Source: Sphingopyxis lindanitolerans
GTDB lineage: Bacteria; Pseudomonadota; Alphaproteobacteria; Sphingomonadales; Sphingomonadaceae
NCBI RefSeq assembly: GCF_002993885.1
Contig: NZ_PHFW01000004.1
Span: forward strand, 117,518 to 181,517
Reading direction: 5' to 3'
DNA length: 64,000 nucleotides
A program made the translations under genes and the position numbers. Each line of letters opens with the position of its first letter. Position 1 is the stretch's first letter. Positions 17,296 to 25,296 of this stretch are shown piece after piece. The notes beneath the pieces are model-generated. The model searched no databases. It saw only the letters and a list, made by a program, of their open reading frames with translations, and had not been told where the DNA came from.

Positions 17296-17518
17296 GCAAA
17301 TCCGTCATAAGCGCATCGACGCTGGGGAAGCGTGCCCCCTTCCCCGCTTCCAGTTCCTCGATCGCCGCGCGCGTCGCGGCTTGGCCGGTCAGCTCGGCCG
17401 TCGCCGCCATTTCGGCCTCGAACTGCGCCTTGCGCGCCTCATACTGGGCGCGGCGCTCTGGACTCCAATCCTTCATGCGATCAGCCACAAGATCGCGAAA
17501 CGGGCGATGGCCTGCCAT
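17282..17518 (-). CDS. Small hypothetical protein
   Basis: A 78-aa, strongly helical, charged protein (MKDWSPERRAQYEARKAQFE, then ATRAAIEELEAGKG). The layout resembles antitoxin-like helical proteins, but no specific family is recognised. It lies 12 bp after the antitoxin gene on the same strand and overlaps the next small gene. Confidence 0.5.
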   Translation of the reverse strand: MAGHRPFRDLVADRMKDWSPERRAQYEARKAQFEAEMAATAELTGQAATRAAIEELEAGKGARFPSVDALMTDLHDGD

Positions 17519-17530
17519 TTTGCCCGTCGC

Positions 17531-17812
17531 TCAGGCCGCTTCTTTCAGCGTCAACTCGACGTGCAGATGGGCCGACGCTGCAATGTTGACGAGCGCATCC
17601 AGGGAGAACTTGGCCAGCTTGCCGCGCAGCAGATCATTGGTCCGGGGCCGTGTCAGCCCAAGCCGCTTGCCCGCTTCGTCCTGTGAGACATTCCAGCCCT
17701 GCACCACCTTGCGGATTTCATACAGCAAGGACGAGCGCAGTTTCAGGTTCGCGGCCTCCTGCTCGGTATCAGCGAGCGCGTCCCACACGTTCTCATAGAT
17801 TTCCGATGTCAT
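17531..17812 (-). CDS. HigA-like XRE antitoxin
   Basis: A 93-aa helix-turn-helix protein with SQDEAGKRLGLTRPRTNDLLRGK as the DNA-binding unit (about 43-65). It matches the XRE antitoxins paired with Gp49/HigB-like toxins. The start at MTSEIYENVW was chosen because it overlaps the toxin stop (ATGA); an upstream Met at 17827 is also in frame. It should neutralise the preceding toxin and repress the operon. Confidence 0.8.
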   Translation of the reverse strand: MTSEIYENVWDALADTEQEAANLKLRSSLLYEIRKVVQGWNVSQDEAGKRLGLTRPRTNDLLRGKLAKFSLDALVNIAASAHLHVELTLKEAA

Positions 17813-18132
17813 TGCTCCGCCTTCCATCGTTTCAACCTTTGCGCCGCGAGTTCGAGGTCTTTCTTTGCCGTTGCCTGCGTCTTTTTCTGGAACGCATGAA
17901 GCACCAGAACCCGGTCTTCCAACGTCGCCAGATAGATCACCCGGAACGCGCCCGACGCTTCCCGGATGCGAATTTCCCGAACGCCTTGCCCCACGGTTTT
18001 CATGGGCTTCCAGTCGTCGGGATCGTCGCCGCGTTGGACAAGCTCAAGCTGCCAACCGGCATCTGTTCGCGCATCTTCGGGGAAGGCGCGAACATCGGCC
18101 TTGCTACTTCCCAACCACTCTACCGGCTTCAT
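17809..18132 (-). CDS. HigB/Gp49-like toxin
   Basis: A 107-aa RelE-superfamily protein. The core VREIRIREASGAFRVIYLA followed by VLVLHAFQKKTQATAKKDLELA is the typical Gp49-like (phage-derived, DUF891) signature of ribosome-dependent mRNA interferases. Toxin first, antitoxin second, is the usual hig order. It would stabilise the plasmid by post-segregational killing. Confidence 0.85.
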   Translation of the reverse strand: MKPVEWLGSSKADVRAFPEDARTDAGWQLELVQRGDDPDDWKPMKTVGQGVREIRIREASGAFRVIYLATLEDRVLVLHAFQKKTQATAKKDLELAAQRLKRWKAEQ

Positions 18133-18550
18133 GAGGCTGGGTGTATCAAAACGGAGACATTAATTCAAGCTCCTTCGCCTTGGGCGTTCGGAGGCTGGGA
18201 TTTGCGCCTGCCGCTGCGCGGCACCGTGGCCCTACTCGCTGCGCTCCCCAAGCCCGCAAGCGGTCTTGGCCCAAGGTGACGACCCACATGGCGGGGGCGA
18301 GATCGCAAGCGGATCTCGCTAGCCAAGGTGCCGGCGTTCGCCGGCGCGTCGTCTGCCTTGTGGGGGAAAGCCGGTCCCGGCCTTCTCTCCCCCGCAACGG
18401 GATTAGACGGGGCCGTGCCTCGCTGCGCTGCGGCCGCTCCACCCCCATCGAATCCCGCTGCCCCCCTCTCCCGCCGGCGTTCTTGGGCGTCCGTGTTCCG
18501 GCCGATGGCATGGCCATCGCCGGACAGGCGATTTGAAGGGAGTAAGGACG
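18133..18550. other. Structured leader upstream of SprT-like gene
   Basis: A 418-bp gene-free segment that is conserved at 63163-63578 in the same position. It contains stable dyads, GCGAGATC with GATCTCGC (18297-18319) and GCCGGCG-TT-CGCCGGC (18330-18345), and GATGGC-ATG-GCCATC near 18505-18520. Stems are kept between the two copies while loops vary, so a structured RNA or protein-binding DNA is plausible. Confidence 0.55.
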
Positions 18551-19183
18551 ATGACCCACCAAACCCGTGAAAGCTGGCTCAATGCGGTGGCGCAGGGCAT
18601 GGCTCCGCTGTTCGAGGCGCTGGACGCCCCCCTGCCCGACCGCGTGCGCGTGGCGATCGGCTTCACCAGCAGAGGCGCGAAGGCCAAGGCGATCGGCGAG
18701 TGCTGGGATAATCGCTTGAGCGCGGACGGCCATTTTGAAATCTTCATCCGGCCCGACCTGGCGCACGCGCCCGACGCCATGCCGGCGCAGATCGCGGCCA
18801 TCCTCGCGCATGAGCTGGTCCATGCCGCAGTCGGCATCCCGGCAGGGCATGGGAAGGCGTTTAAACGGGCCGCCCTTGGGCTGGGCCTAGTCGGGCCGAT
18901 GCGCGCCACCACCCCCGGCGAGGCGTTCCTTGCGGCCATCGCGCCGATCTTGGAGAGCGTCGGCCCCCTCCCCCATGCCCGCCTTGATACGGATGGAGAG
19001 TCGACCGCGCCCAAGAAGCAGAAAACCCGGATGCTCAAATGCGAGTGCGCGACGTGCGGCTATACCGTCAGGACCGCGCGCAAATGGTTGGAGCTGGCCG
19101 GAGCGCCGCTTTGCCCGATCGAGGATCACGGCCAGATGCAGCATGAGCCGCTGGACGATGACGAGGCCGAGCCGGAGGAATGA
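18551..19183 (+). CDS. SprT-like zinc metallopeptidase domain protein
   Basis: A 210-aa protein with an HELVH metal-binding motif (AAILAHELVHAAVG, about residues 91-104) and a C-terminal zinc-ribbon-like part (CECATCGYTVRTARKW, then PLCPIEDHG). This fits the SprT-like fold; related proteins act in plasmid biology or DNA-protein crosslink repair, but the role here is unknown. The ATG at 18551 was chosen over 18533 because AAGGGAG and GGACG precede it. Truncated relatives are at 10939 and 63579. Confidence 0.75.
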   Translation: MTHQTRESWLNAVAQGMAPLFEALDAPLPDRVRVAIGFTSRGAKAKAIGECWDNRLSADGHFEIFIRPDLAHAPDAMPAQIAAILAHELVHAAVGIPAGHGKAFKRAALGLGLVGPMRATTPGEAFLAAIAPILESVGPLPHARLDTDGESTAPKKQKTRMLKCECATCGYTVRTARKWLELAGAPLCPIEDHGQMQHEPLDDDEAEPEE

Positions 19184-19217
19184 TGCGCCGCGCTTTCGTC
19201 AGTTCAGATTCAGCGCC

Positions 19218-19247
19218 GCCCTATCGTCATTTCAGCGACGATAGGGC
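19218..19247 (+). terminator. Rho-independent terminator after SprT-like gene
   Basis: GCCCTATCGTC (19218-19228) pairs perfectly with GACGATAGGGC (19237-19247), loop of 8, followed by TTTCCC. Confidence 0.75.
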
Positions 19248-19268
19248 TTTCCCTCTCGGTTCACCGCG

Positions 19269-19304
19269 TATACAAGTATAGGACTATACGTGTAGGAGTG
19301 TAGC
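19269..19304. repeat. TATAC repeat cluster upstream of parA (origin B)
   Basis: Closely spaced TATAC/GTATA units (GTATACAAGTATAGGACTAT and onward) directly precede the parA start. The same motif recurs at 19890-19920, 20221-20256 and 22359-22381. It is a candidate operator or centromere for the RHH protein encoded downstream of parA. Confidence 0.65.
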
Positions 19305-19940
19305 ATGAAGGTTCTCGCCATTCTCTCACAGAAAGGGGGCGTCGGGAAAACGACGCTCGCCACCTGTCTGGCGGTCGCGGCCGAGCAGGCCGGCAAGGTC
19401 GCTGCGATCATCGACCTGGACCCGCAGGCGACGGCCTCGTTCTGGAAAGACGTGCGCCAGCTCGACACGCCCGCCGTGGCGTCGATTCAGCCGGTGCGCC
19501 TGCCCGCCATGCTCAAAGCCTGCGAGGATGCCGGCACCGATCTTGTCGTGATCGACGGGGCGGCGGTCGCGCGCGACGTGGCCTATGAGGCAGCGCGCCA
19601 AGCCGATTTCATCCTGATCCCGACCAAGACGGCCGTATTCGACACCATGAGCATGACGCACACGCTCGACGTTGTGCGCCAGCTCGACCGCGCCTTTGCC
19701 GTGGTCCTTACCTTCGTGCCCCCACAAGGTCAGGAAACCGGCGATGCGATTCAGGCCGTGGCGGAGCTGGGCGCGACGGTTTGCCCGGTGACGATCGGCA
19801 ACCGCAAAGCCTTTTTCCGCGCCCAAGCCGCAGGCCAGGCCGTGCAGGAGTTCGAGCCGCACGGACCAGCGGCCGACGAAATCCACCGGCTATACGAGTA
19901 TACAACTATACGCCTATACAATGAAGCGGAGGCGGCGTGA
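19305..19940 (+). CDS. parA: ParA-family partition ATPase, origin B
   Basis: A 211-aa ParA of the small class with QKGGVGKTT at residues 9-17, the DLDPQATASFWK switch and a DLVVIDGAAVARD Walker B-like region. It is clearly different from the ParA at 10223, so two partition systems coexist. Its TGA overlaps the ATG of the RHH gene, and TATAC-rich repeats lie just before its start and inside its 3' end. Confidence 0.9.
   Translation: MKVLAILSQKGGVGKTTLATCLAVAAEQAGKVAAIIDLDPQATASFWKDVRQLDTPAVASIQPVRLPAMLKACEDAGTDLVVIDGAAVARDVAYEAARQADFILIPTKTAVFDTMSMTHTLDVVRQLDRAFAVVLTFVPPQGQETGDAIQAVAELGATVCPVTIGNRKAFFRAQAAGQAVQEFEPHGPAADEIHRLYEYTTIRLYNEAEAA
19890..19920. repeat. TATAC repeat cluster in 3' end of parA
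   Basis: CTATACGAGTATAC and CTATACGCCTATACA lie within the last codons of parA, giving the odd protein tail HRLYEYTTIRLYNE. The motif matches the clusters upstream of parA and after the RHH gene. Confidence 0.6.
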
Positions 19941-20224
19941 TGGCGAAGGGCGGAAACAGTCTGCAAGCGGTGCTGAACCGCGCCAAGGCGGACGGAGACG
20001 CGGCCCCGGCACCAGCGCCGGCGATCGAGCCGGTAGACGTGTCCCGCAAGGCCCCGCCGAGCGGCCGACAGGGGACCAAGTTGATTGGCGGGCATTTCCC
20101 CCCGGAGGTCAGCACACAGCTTCGTATTATCGCGGCCGAGGAAGGGACGACCGTTCAAAGCCTGCTAGGCGAGGCGCTGGACGACCTGTTCGTGAAGAAG
20201 GGGAGGGGGCGCATCACCAGCTAG
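19940..20224 (+). CDS. Ribbon-helix-helix partition partner, origin B
   Basis: A 94-aa protein with a disordered N-terminal half and a C-terminal RHH-like unit (IGGHFPPEVSTQLRIIAAEE then TTVQSLLGEALDDLF). Its start overlaps the parA stop and its stop codon lies inside a 36-bp TATAC palindrome. The position and domain suggest the centromere-binding partner of ParA. Confidence 0.65.
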   Translation: MAKGGNSLQAVLNRAKADGDAAPAPAPAIEPVDVSRKAPPSGRQGTKLIGGHFPPEVSTQLRIIAAEEGTTVQSLLGEALDDLFVKKGRGRITS

Positions 20225-20256
20225 TATAGGTGTATAGCTGTATACGCCTATACTAG
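20221..20256. repeat. 36-bp near-perfect TATAC palindrome between convergent genes
   Basis: The sequence starts CTAGTATAGG and ends CCTATACTAG; nearly all positions pair. It contains the stop codons of both the RHH gene (20222-20224) and the convergent repA (20253-20255). It could be an RHH-binding site, a bidirectional terminator, or both. Confidence 0.7.
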
Positions 20257-21356
20257 CGCAAGGGGGCGGTCTTGTGCTTGTTGCGGCAGAAGCCGATGAA
20301 GGCGGCGCGGGGGCTTTTCAGTTCCGGCCGTCCGCTGTCGATCCACCATGACACCCATTGGTCATAGAGCGCATACACGTCATAGCCAGGCGCAACGCTC
20401 TTGGCGTCGTGGAAGCCTTCGGGGTCGATATAGGGCCGTTCGGGTTCCGCCTCGATCGCCTCGACCGTATCCAGCGCCTCGCGATTGCGGAACGTGACCG
20501 TATCGCCGTTCATTTCCACGGCATAGTCGGGCAGATGATCGTGCGCGACGAGATCGCGCAGCATCGAGCGGAACACGCGCAGATGGCTACTCGCGCCAGT
20601 CTTTTTCTGTAGCGTTTCGACCGAGATCGACCATTTTTCCTGCGCGCCGCAATGCTTGCGCGCCAGCTCGTAGATGCGCCGTTCGAGCGGCTTGCGGAGA
20701 CGGAAATAGTCGCGGTGCAGCGTCAGGACACTGCGCCCCTCGACCATCTTGAACAGCCAATCGGAGAGCGTGACCTTGATTTCCGACATTTGGCCGGAGC
20801 GGGTTTGCCGCACGATCCGCCATTCGTTGATGAGGCCGAACCCTTCGGTGATTTCCTCGCCATCGGCCTTGATGTTCGTGGTGATCCGCGTCCCCGACAG
20901 GCGCTCGAACGCGCTCCGCAGTCGGTCATAGCCGTCGCCATCGGTTTGCCGGTTGGTCCACACTAGCAGATCGCGCGCCGTGAGGTGCAAGGTGCGGCTC
21001 GGCCGCTCGCCCTGGTTCATCTTCCCGATGAGCTGGGAGATGCAGTAGATCAGAATATCCTTGTCGTGGATCGTCGCCAGCCCTTTGACGCTGGGGACGA
21101 TTTCGAGCTTGTTGCCGTTATGCTCGTAGCGGAACACGCGCCGATCGGGCTTGGTCGCGAGCGAGAAAATCGGATGCTCCATCGAGGCCATGTCATCCTT
21201 GGGGATGGCGTCGAGAACATCGCAAATGAACAGATCGGGATCGGGATAGCGAACCGGCAACAGGGGAGGGCGACCCTCCGCGCCGTTCGGGGTTTCGTTG
21301 ACGGCAAGCGGAAGTTCGGGGTTTCGTTGACGGTCAGGCTCGATTCGGGGTTTCAT
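20253..21356 (-). CDS. repA: Replication initiator RepA (RPA family), origin B
   Basis: A protein of up to 367 aa resembling the RPA (PF10134) plasmid initiators: DDMASMEHPIFSL, KGLATIHDKDILIYC, ARDLLVWTNRQ, YFRLRKPLERRIYELARKHC. The open frame begins at 21356, but its first 28 or so codons are translated iteron sequence (VNETPN twice), so the functional start may be further in; no Met with a good ribosome site is seen before residue 42. It binds presumably to the TTCGGGG iterons overlapping and preceding its 5' end. Confidence 0.85.
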   Translation of the reverse strand: MKPRIEPDRQRNPELPLAVNETPNGAEGRPPLLPVRYPDPDLFICDVLDAIPKDDMASMEHPIFSLATKPDRRVFRYEHNGNKLEIVPSVKGLATIHDKDILIYCISQLIGKMNQGERPSRTLHLTARDLLVWTNRQTDGDGYDRLRSAFERLSGTRITTNIKADGEEITEGFGLINEWRIVRQTRSGQMSEIKVTLSDWLFKMVEGRSVLTLHRDYFRLRKPLERRIYELARKHCGAQEKWSISVETLQKKTGASSHLRVFRSMLRDLVAHDHLPDYAVEMNGDTVTFRNREALDTVEAIEAEPERPYIDPEGFHDAKSVAPGYDVYALYDQWVSWWIDSGRPELKSPRAAFIGFCRNKHKTAPLR

Positions 21357-21493
21357 TGACGGCCACCGTAGATTCGGGGTTTCATTGACGCAACGAAAAA
21401 GTTCGGGGTTTCATTGACGCTCGCCGACGATTCGGGGTTTCGTTGACGCAGATTCGGGGTTCTGGAGTCACCGGATTCGGGGTTCCGTTGACG
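21286..21493 (+). repeat. oriV: Origin B iterons, 29-bp period
   Basis: Copies of TTCGGGGTTTCRTTGACG start at 21286, 21315, 21344, 21373, 21402 and 21431, exactly 29 bp apart, then degenerate copies at 21453 and 21476. The first two copies and most of a third overlap the annotated 5' end of repA. The array differs completely from origin A, so the two replicons should be compatible. Confidence 0.92.
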
Positions 21494-21640
21494 CCCAAGG
21501 CCAAAAAATGGCCGATTTCACTATTATATTCAGTATCTTACGGAGACGCCAAAATCCCGTAACACGACTCTTTAACCCATATATTAACACTAGGCCGCCC
21601 TGTGGATAACTTTTGCCGCGACGTGGTTTCACCCACCAGC
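21494..21640. other. AT-rich part of origin B with DnaA box
   Basis: After the iterons the sequence becomes AT-rich (for example TATTATATTC and CATATATTAACAC), suitable for strand opening, and contains the perfect DnaA box TGTGGATAA at 21601-21609. The lack of any gene and the position beside iterons support an oriV melting region. Confidence 0.65.
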
Positions 21641-22358
21641 ATCCCGCCAGATCGGACAACCTGTCCCGGAAATCGGGACAGAGGCAGCGCGACTCACTGG
21701 CGCAGTGCTTGAAGCACGGTCAGAGGGAAGAAAAGCGCCGCCTCTTGGGGGCTTCGCCCCCGCCGGCTCGCGGCCTGCGGCCGCCCCGGATCGCTTTGCG
21801 ATCCTCCCACCCGGCATCCCCCATGATGAGCCGGCTTCGCCGGCACGCTTTTTGTTGGATTAGGGATCGTTTAAACGCTGCGCCCCTGCCGCGACCACAG
21901 CGCCAGCGGCACCGTCGCAATTGGCTTTCCAGAAAAGCCAGGCGGATAGGGCAGCGATCAAGCCGAGAGGGCAGGGGAGGCGGAAACGTCGCGGCAGGGG
22001 CGATTTCCGGGCCGCTGGGCGTCATTCTGAGCGTTCGGCAGGGTTGGAGAGGTCGAGCGCCCGATGCCGCTCTACGGGCTTCCTAGGCGGCCGATTTTTT
22101 GGAAGCTAGATCCTCGCACGATCGCGCGCGACGACACGGAAGTGCGTTTTATGGACGCTAGGGCTGAAAAACGGCAACATCGGGTCCGAGCGGCCGCGAT
22201 CGGCGCGGCGAGCTTCAAGATTTGTGCGCCAGACAACGATTTCGCGAACCTGGCCCGATCATCGTTGCGGGAGAGGGCGGAATCCTACGCTAAGAACCGG
22301 CAGGGGAGGGCGCGGAAAGTCCGCTAAACAACGCCCAGGCCGAACAGACGGCGAACTT
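21641..22358. other. Hairpin-rich spacer shared with backbone A
   Basis: No gene is convincingly supported; an 87-codon frame at 22064-22327 has an ATG but no recognised product. Hairpins include GGGGGC-TTC-GCCCCC near 21747-21761, GGATCGC-TTT-GCGATCC (21788-21804) and GCCGGC-TTC-GCCGGC near 21831-21845, plus the octamer GTTTAAAC at 21869. The part 21740-22120 is the diverged reverse complement of 8190-8560. Confidence 0.5.
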
Positions 22359-22381
22359 GTATATTTGTATACGCCTATACA
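22359..22381. repeat. TATAC repeat cluster downstream of tra operon
   Basis: TGTATATTTGTATACGCCTA and the following TACA match the repeats around parA-RHH of origin B, about 2 kb away, on the far side of the origin. Confidence 0.5.
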
Positions 22382-22412
22382 TTCGCGCCCTGTGGCGCGT
22401 GGTGCTATCGCT

Positions 22413-22874
22413 TCAATTCAGGACGGGTTTGTCGTCGGCCGATGGATCAGCGTGGAAAAGGCCCTCCATCGGATTGTCGCGAATATACTCGCCGCCTTCG
22501 GCAAATGCCCGGAGAGGATCGTTGCCCTTCATGCGGCCAGCGGTGATTTCGCGTTCGGTCACGCGCAAAAGCACGGCCTTGTCGATCTGCCCGTCAACCA
22601 AACTCTCCTGGCGGAGCATGAGATGGTAAGTCGAAAGGTTATCGGCCAGAAAGCCGATGATCTGAGAGCCTGGGGCTTGTGCCTTGGCCAAGCCTTCGGC
22701 AGCGATGTTGGTCAACGCAATGTGCATACTTATCAGGCGGACACGGTTAAATTCGTCGCGCTCGACAGCGTGCAGTTCTATCAGCTCATCGACCAATGCT
22801 TGTAGGTCACAGCCCGGCTCGCCGATGCTTTTCATGAATCGATCGGCAAATTCCTCAAATCGTTCATTAGGCAT
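22413..22874 (-). CDS. Hypothetical protein after traG
   Basis: A 153-aa, mostly helical acidic protein (MPNERFEEFADRFMKSIGEP at its N-terminus; a middle segment ISMHIALTNIAAEGLAKAQA). No family recognised. It lies 38 bp downstream of traG on the same strand and is probably the last gene of the tra operon. The C-terminal DPLRAFAEGGEYIRDNP is Gly/Asp-rich. Confidence 0.55.
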   Translation of the reverse strand: MPNERFEEFADRFMKSIGEPGCDLQALVDELIELHAVERDEFNRVRLISMHIALTNIAAEGLAKAQAPGSQIIGFLADNLSTYHLMLRQESLVDGQIDKAVLLRVTEREITAGRMKGNDPLRAFAEGGEYIRDNPMEGLFHADPSADDKPVLN

Positions 22875-22911
22875 GGTCGAAATACCTTGTGTTTGAGACG
22901 GTTTAAACGCT

Positions 22912-24573
22912 CTACACCTTGTCGAACTTCCCCGCGAACTCGCGATCGGCGAAATAGCGTAGCTTGGCGGCGACGATCGGCCGTTGCCCCGCGAGGAACA
23001 GGAGCTGCAAATCCTCGCGCAGCGTGCGGACCTCATCGGGCGTGAGCAAGGGGCGGCCGACATGCTGCGATCCGAACGATATGCCGGTCTCTTCCGCGTC
23101 GATCGCGCGGCTCATGCTCTCGAACACGACCGTTTCCTGGCCGAGCAGATCGGAGACGAGCTTGGCGCTGTCGTGATCGTTGACGCCGAATATCTGCAAG
23201 ACGCCGGCGTTCGACAGGAAGGTGCCGGCGCGGCGCTCGTAGAGCGCGCGGAGCTGGTGAACGTCTTGCAGGATCGGCCAGAGCTGGATGCCGTAGCCGG
23301 CCATGAGGCCCATAGCGCGCTCGACGGGTTCGAGGCGGCCGAGGGCGGCGAACTCATCGAGCAGGAACAGGACGGAGCGGGCAGGGGAGGCCGGCGCGCG
23401 CGCGAGATCGGTCAGCCCTTGCGCGAGCATCAGGCGCAGCCAGCGCGCATAGGTGGCGAGCCGATCGGGCGGCAGCACCAGATAGACGCTGGTAGGCTGC
23501 GCCTTCACATCGGCGAACGTGAAATCCGAGTGCCCCAGCACCGCCGTCATGCGCGGGCTGTCGAGAAAATGGGTATGGCGCTGCGCGGCCGACAGCACGC
23601 CAGCGGCTTCGCGATCGGACTTGCCGAGGTGGCGATTGGCGGCGCGGGCGGTGAGGCCGCCTTGCGCCTGCATGGCTTCGAGCTGGGCGGCGAAGGCTTG
23701 CGGAGCGAGGGTGAGCCGGTCGCGCAGCGTGGCAAGGGTTCGTGTGCCCGCCGGCTCCTGGCAAACGATATGCAGGATCAGGCCGGCGATCAACGCCTTG
23801 GCTTCCTCGTTCCAATGCGCCTCGCCCGCTTCGCCGGGGGCGTCATAGACCAGTGCGTCGGCCAGCGTCATGCAGTCGTCGGCGAGATCGAGGCCGGCAG
23901 GGTCGATACGATCCAATGGATTGAACGCGGCCCCGACCATGCCCGTTACGCCGAAGGGATCGAGGACATGGACCGGGCCGAAGCGTGCGCGATAGTGGGC
24001 GGTGATACGCGCGTTCTCGCCCTTGGGGTCGATGCAGACGACCGGGCCGGGATAGTCGAGCAGGTTGGGGATGATGGTGCCCACGCCCTTGCCGGTGCGC
24101 GTCGGCGCGATCGTCAGCAGATGGGCGGGGCCGGCATAGCGCAGCGGCTTGCCCGATTTGCGGTCGCGGCCGATCAGCAGGCCGTCGCCATTTTGGGCGA
24201 GGGGGCGCGTCTCGCGATCGGTGGCGAAGCGGGCCGAGCCGTGGGTATCGTCGCCGGCAGGGCCACCATAGCGCAGGATCAGCGGTTGGAAGAGGGCGCG
24301 CAGCGTGACCAGGATGATGACGAGGAACGTCAGCATCATGCCGAGCTGGTAGAGATTGGAATCGCGAGCCAGGCCGAGCAGGGAGGCGAGGACGAATTGC
24401 ATCCCGCCGGCCAGGACGATGCCGACGATCAGGAACAGGATCGCGGTGCGAAACAGATGGCGGATGAGCGCGAGCGGGCTAAGGGTCAGCGCCGTGATCG
24501 CCCAAATCGGTTGCTCGCGCGCGAGGCGGGCGAGGTTGCGGATCGCGCGGCCGAGCTGGCGGAACCATTCCAT
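22912..24573 (-). CDS. traG: TraG/VirD4-type coupling protein
   Basis: A 553-aa type IV coupling protein that links the relaxosome to the transfer channel and pumps DNA. N-terminal transmembrane helices are seen at about 25-60 and 75-100. Walker A is TIAPTRTGKGVG (about 155-166) and Walker B SVLFLLDEFAALG (about 405-417), followed by the conserved GIQLWPILQDVHQL. The length is somewhat short against about 640 in Ti TraG. Backbone A retains only a 65-residue remnant at 7791. Confidence 0.93.
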   Translation of the reverse strand: MEWFRQLGRAIRNLARLAREQPIWAITALTLSPLALIRHLFRTAILFLIVGIVLAGGMQFVLASLLGLARDSNLYQLGMMLTFLVIILVTLRALFQPLILRYGGPAGDDTHGSARFATDRETRPLAQNGDGLLIGRDRKSGKPLRYAGPAHLLTIAPTRTGKGVGTIIPNLLDYPGPVVCIDPKGENARITAHYRARFGPVHVLDPFGVTGMVGAAFNPLDRIDPAGLDLADDCMTLADALVYDAPGEAGEAHWNEEAKALIAGLILHIVCQEPAGTRTLATLRDRLTLAPQAFAAQLEAMQAQGGLTARAANRHLGKSDREAAGVLSAAQRHTHFLDSPRMTAVLGHSDFTFADVKAQPTSVYLVLPPDRLATYARWLRLMLAQGLTDLARAPASPARSVLFLLDEFAALGRLEPVERAMGLMAGYGIQLWPILQDVHQLRALYERRAGTFLSNAGVLQIFGVNDHDSAKLVSDLLGQETVVFESMSRAIDAEETGISFGSQHVGRPLLTPDEVRTLREDLQLLFLAGQRPIVAAKLRYFADREFAGKFDKV

Positions 24574-24579
24574 GCCGGA

Positions 24580-25296
24580 TCACTTCGCCGCCAGGGCGAA
24601 ATCCACCCGCACGGTCACGATGTTCATGTTGGTCCCCGCCATCACCGGGGGCGCTGCCTGTGGCACGACTGTCGGGGGAGCGGCGATGCGGGCCTCCATG
24701 TCGGCCATTTGCGGCATATAGCCGCCCTGGCCGCCATCGCTGATCGCCAGCACGCGCGTAACGCGCAGGTTGGCGGCGGCGGCATAGGCATCGGCCTTGG
24801 CGCGCGCGGCCTTGTAGGCGGTGCCATAAGCGCCGAGGTTGGCCTTTTCGGGATCGGCGACCGAGAGATTGGGGCCGGAGACGATGTTGGCCCCGGCAGC
24901 GGTGACGGCGGCGAGAGCTTCGCTCACCCGTTTGTTGTCGCGGACCCGCACGGCGACGCTGTTGCTGGCCTCATAGCGGCCCTTGTTCGCGCCATAGTCG
25001 ATCCGGTTGACCGAGAGGTTGCGGGTCTGAATATCCCGCGCCGGAATGTCGAGCCTGGCGAGCGCGGCGGTGATCTTGTTCATGGTTTCCGCGTTGCGGG
25101 CGCTGGCGGCCTGCGCGTCGGCGGCGATGCTCGACAGGCCGGCAGTGAACAACGCCTGATCGGGGGTGGCTTCGGCGCGCCCCGTGCCGGTGACGGTCAG
25201 CACGGTTTCGTCGCGATCGACACCGCGAGGGTCGGGCGCAGCGGGGGTGCAGGCGGCGAGGCCGAGCAGGGGCGTGAGGAACAGGGCTGGTTTCAT
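24580..25296 (-). CDS. SIMPL-domain (DUF541) lipoprotein
   Basis: A 238-aa protein with signal peptide and lipobox LGLAAC, then a SIMPL/DUF541 domain (TVTGTGRAEATPDQALFTAG; later IQTRNLSVNRIDY). Proteins of this family are periplasmic or outer membrane and of unclear function. It sits 6 bp before traG and overlaps the nucleotidyltransferase-HEPN gene by 4 bp, so it belongs to the tra operon; a role in surface contact or entry exclusion is speculative. Confidence 0.8.
   Translation of the reverse strand: MKPALFLTPLLGLAACTPAAPDPRGVDRDETVLTVTGTGRAEATPDQALFTAGLSSIAADAQAASARNAETMNKITAALARLDIPARDIQTRNLSVNRIDYGANKGRYEASNSVAVRVRDNKRVSEALAAVTAAGANIVSGPNLSVADPEKANLGAYGTAYKAARAKADAYAAAANLRVTRVLAISDGGQGGYMPQMADMEARIAAPPTVVPQAAPPVMAGTNMNIVTVRVDFALAAK

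Noticed and set aside
22064..22327. 87-codon open frame beside origin B
   Set aside because: Not conserved in backbone A, no recognised product; mentioned only within the spacer entry.
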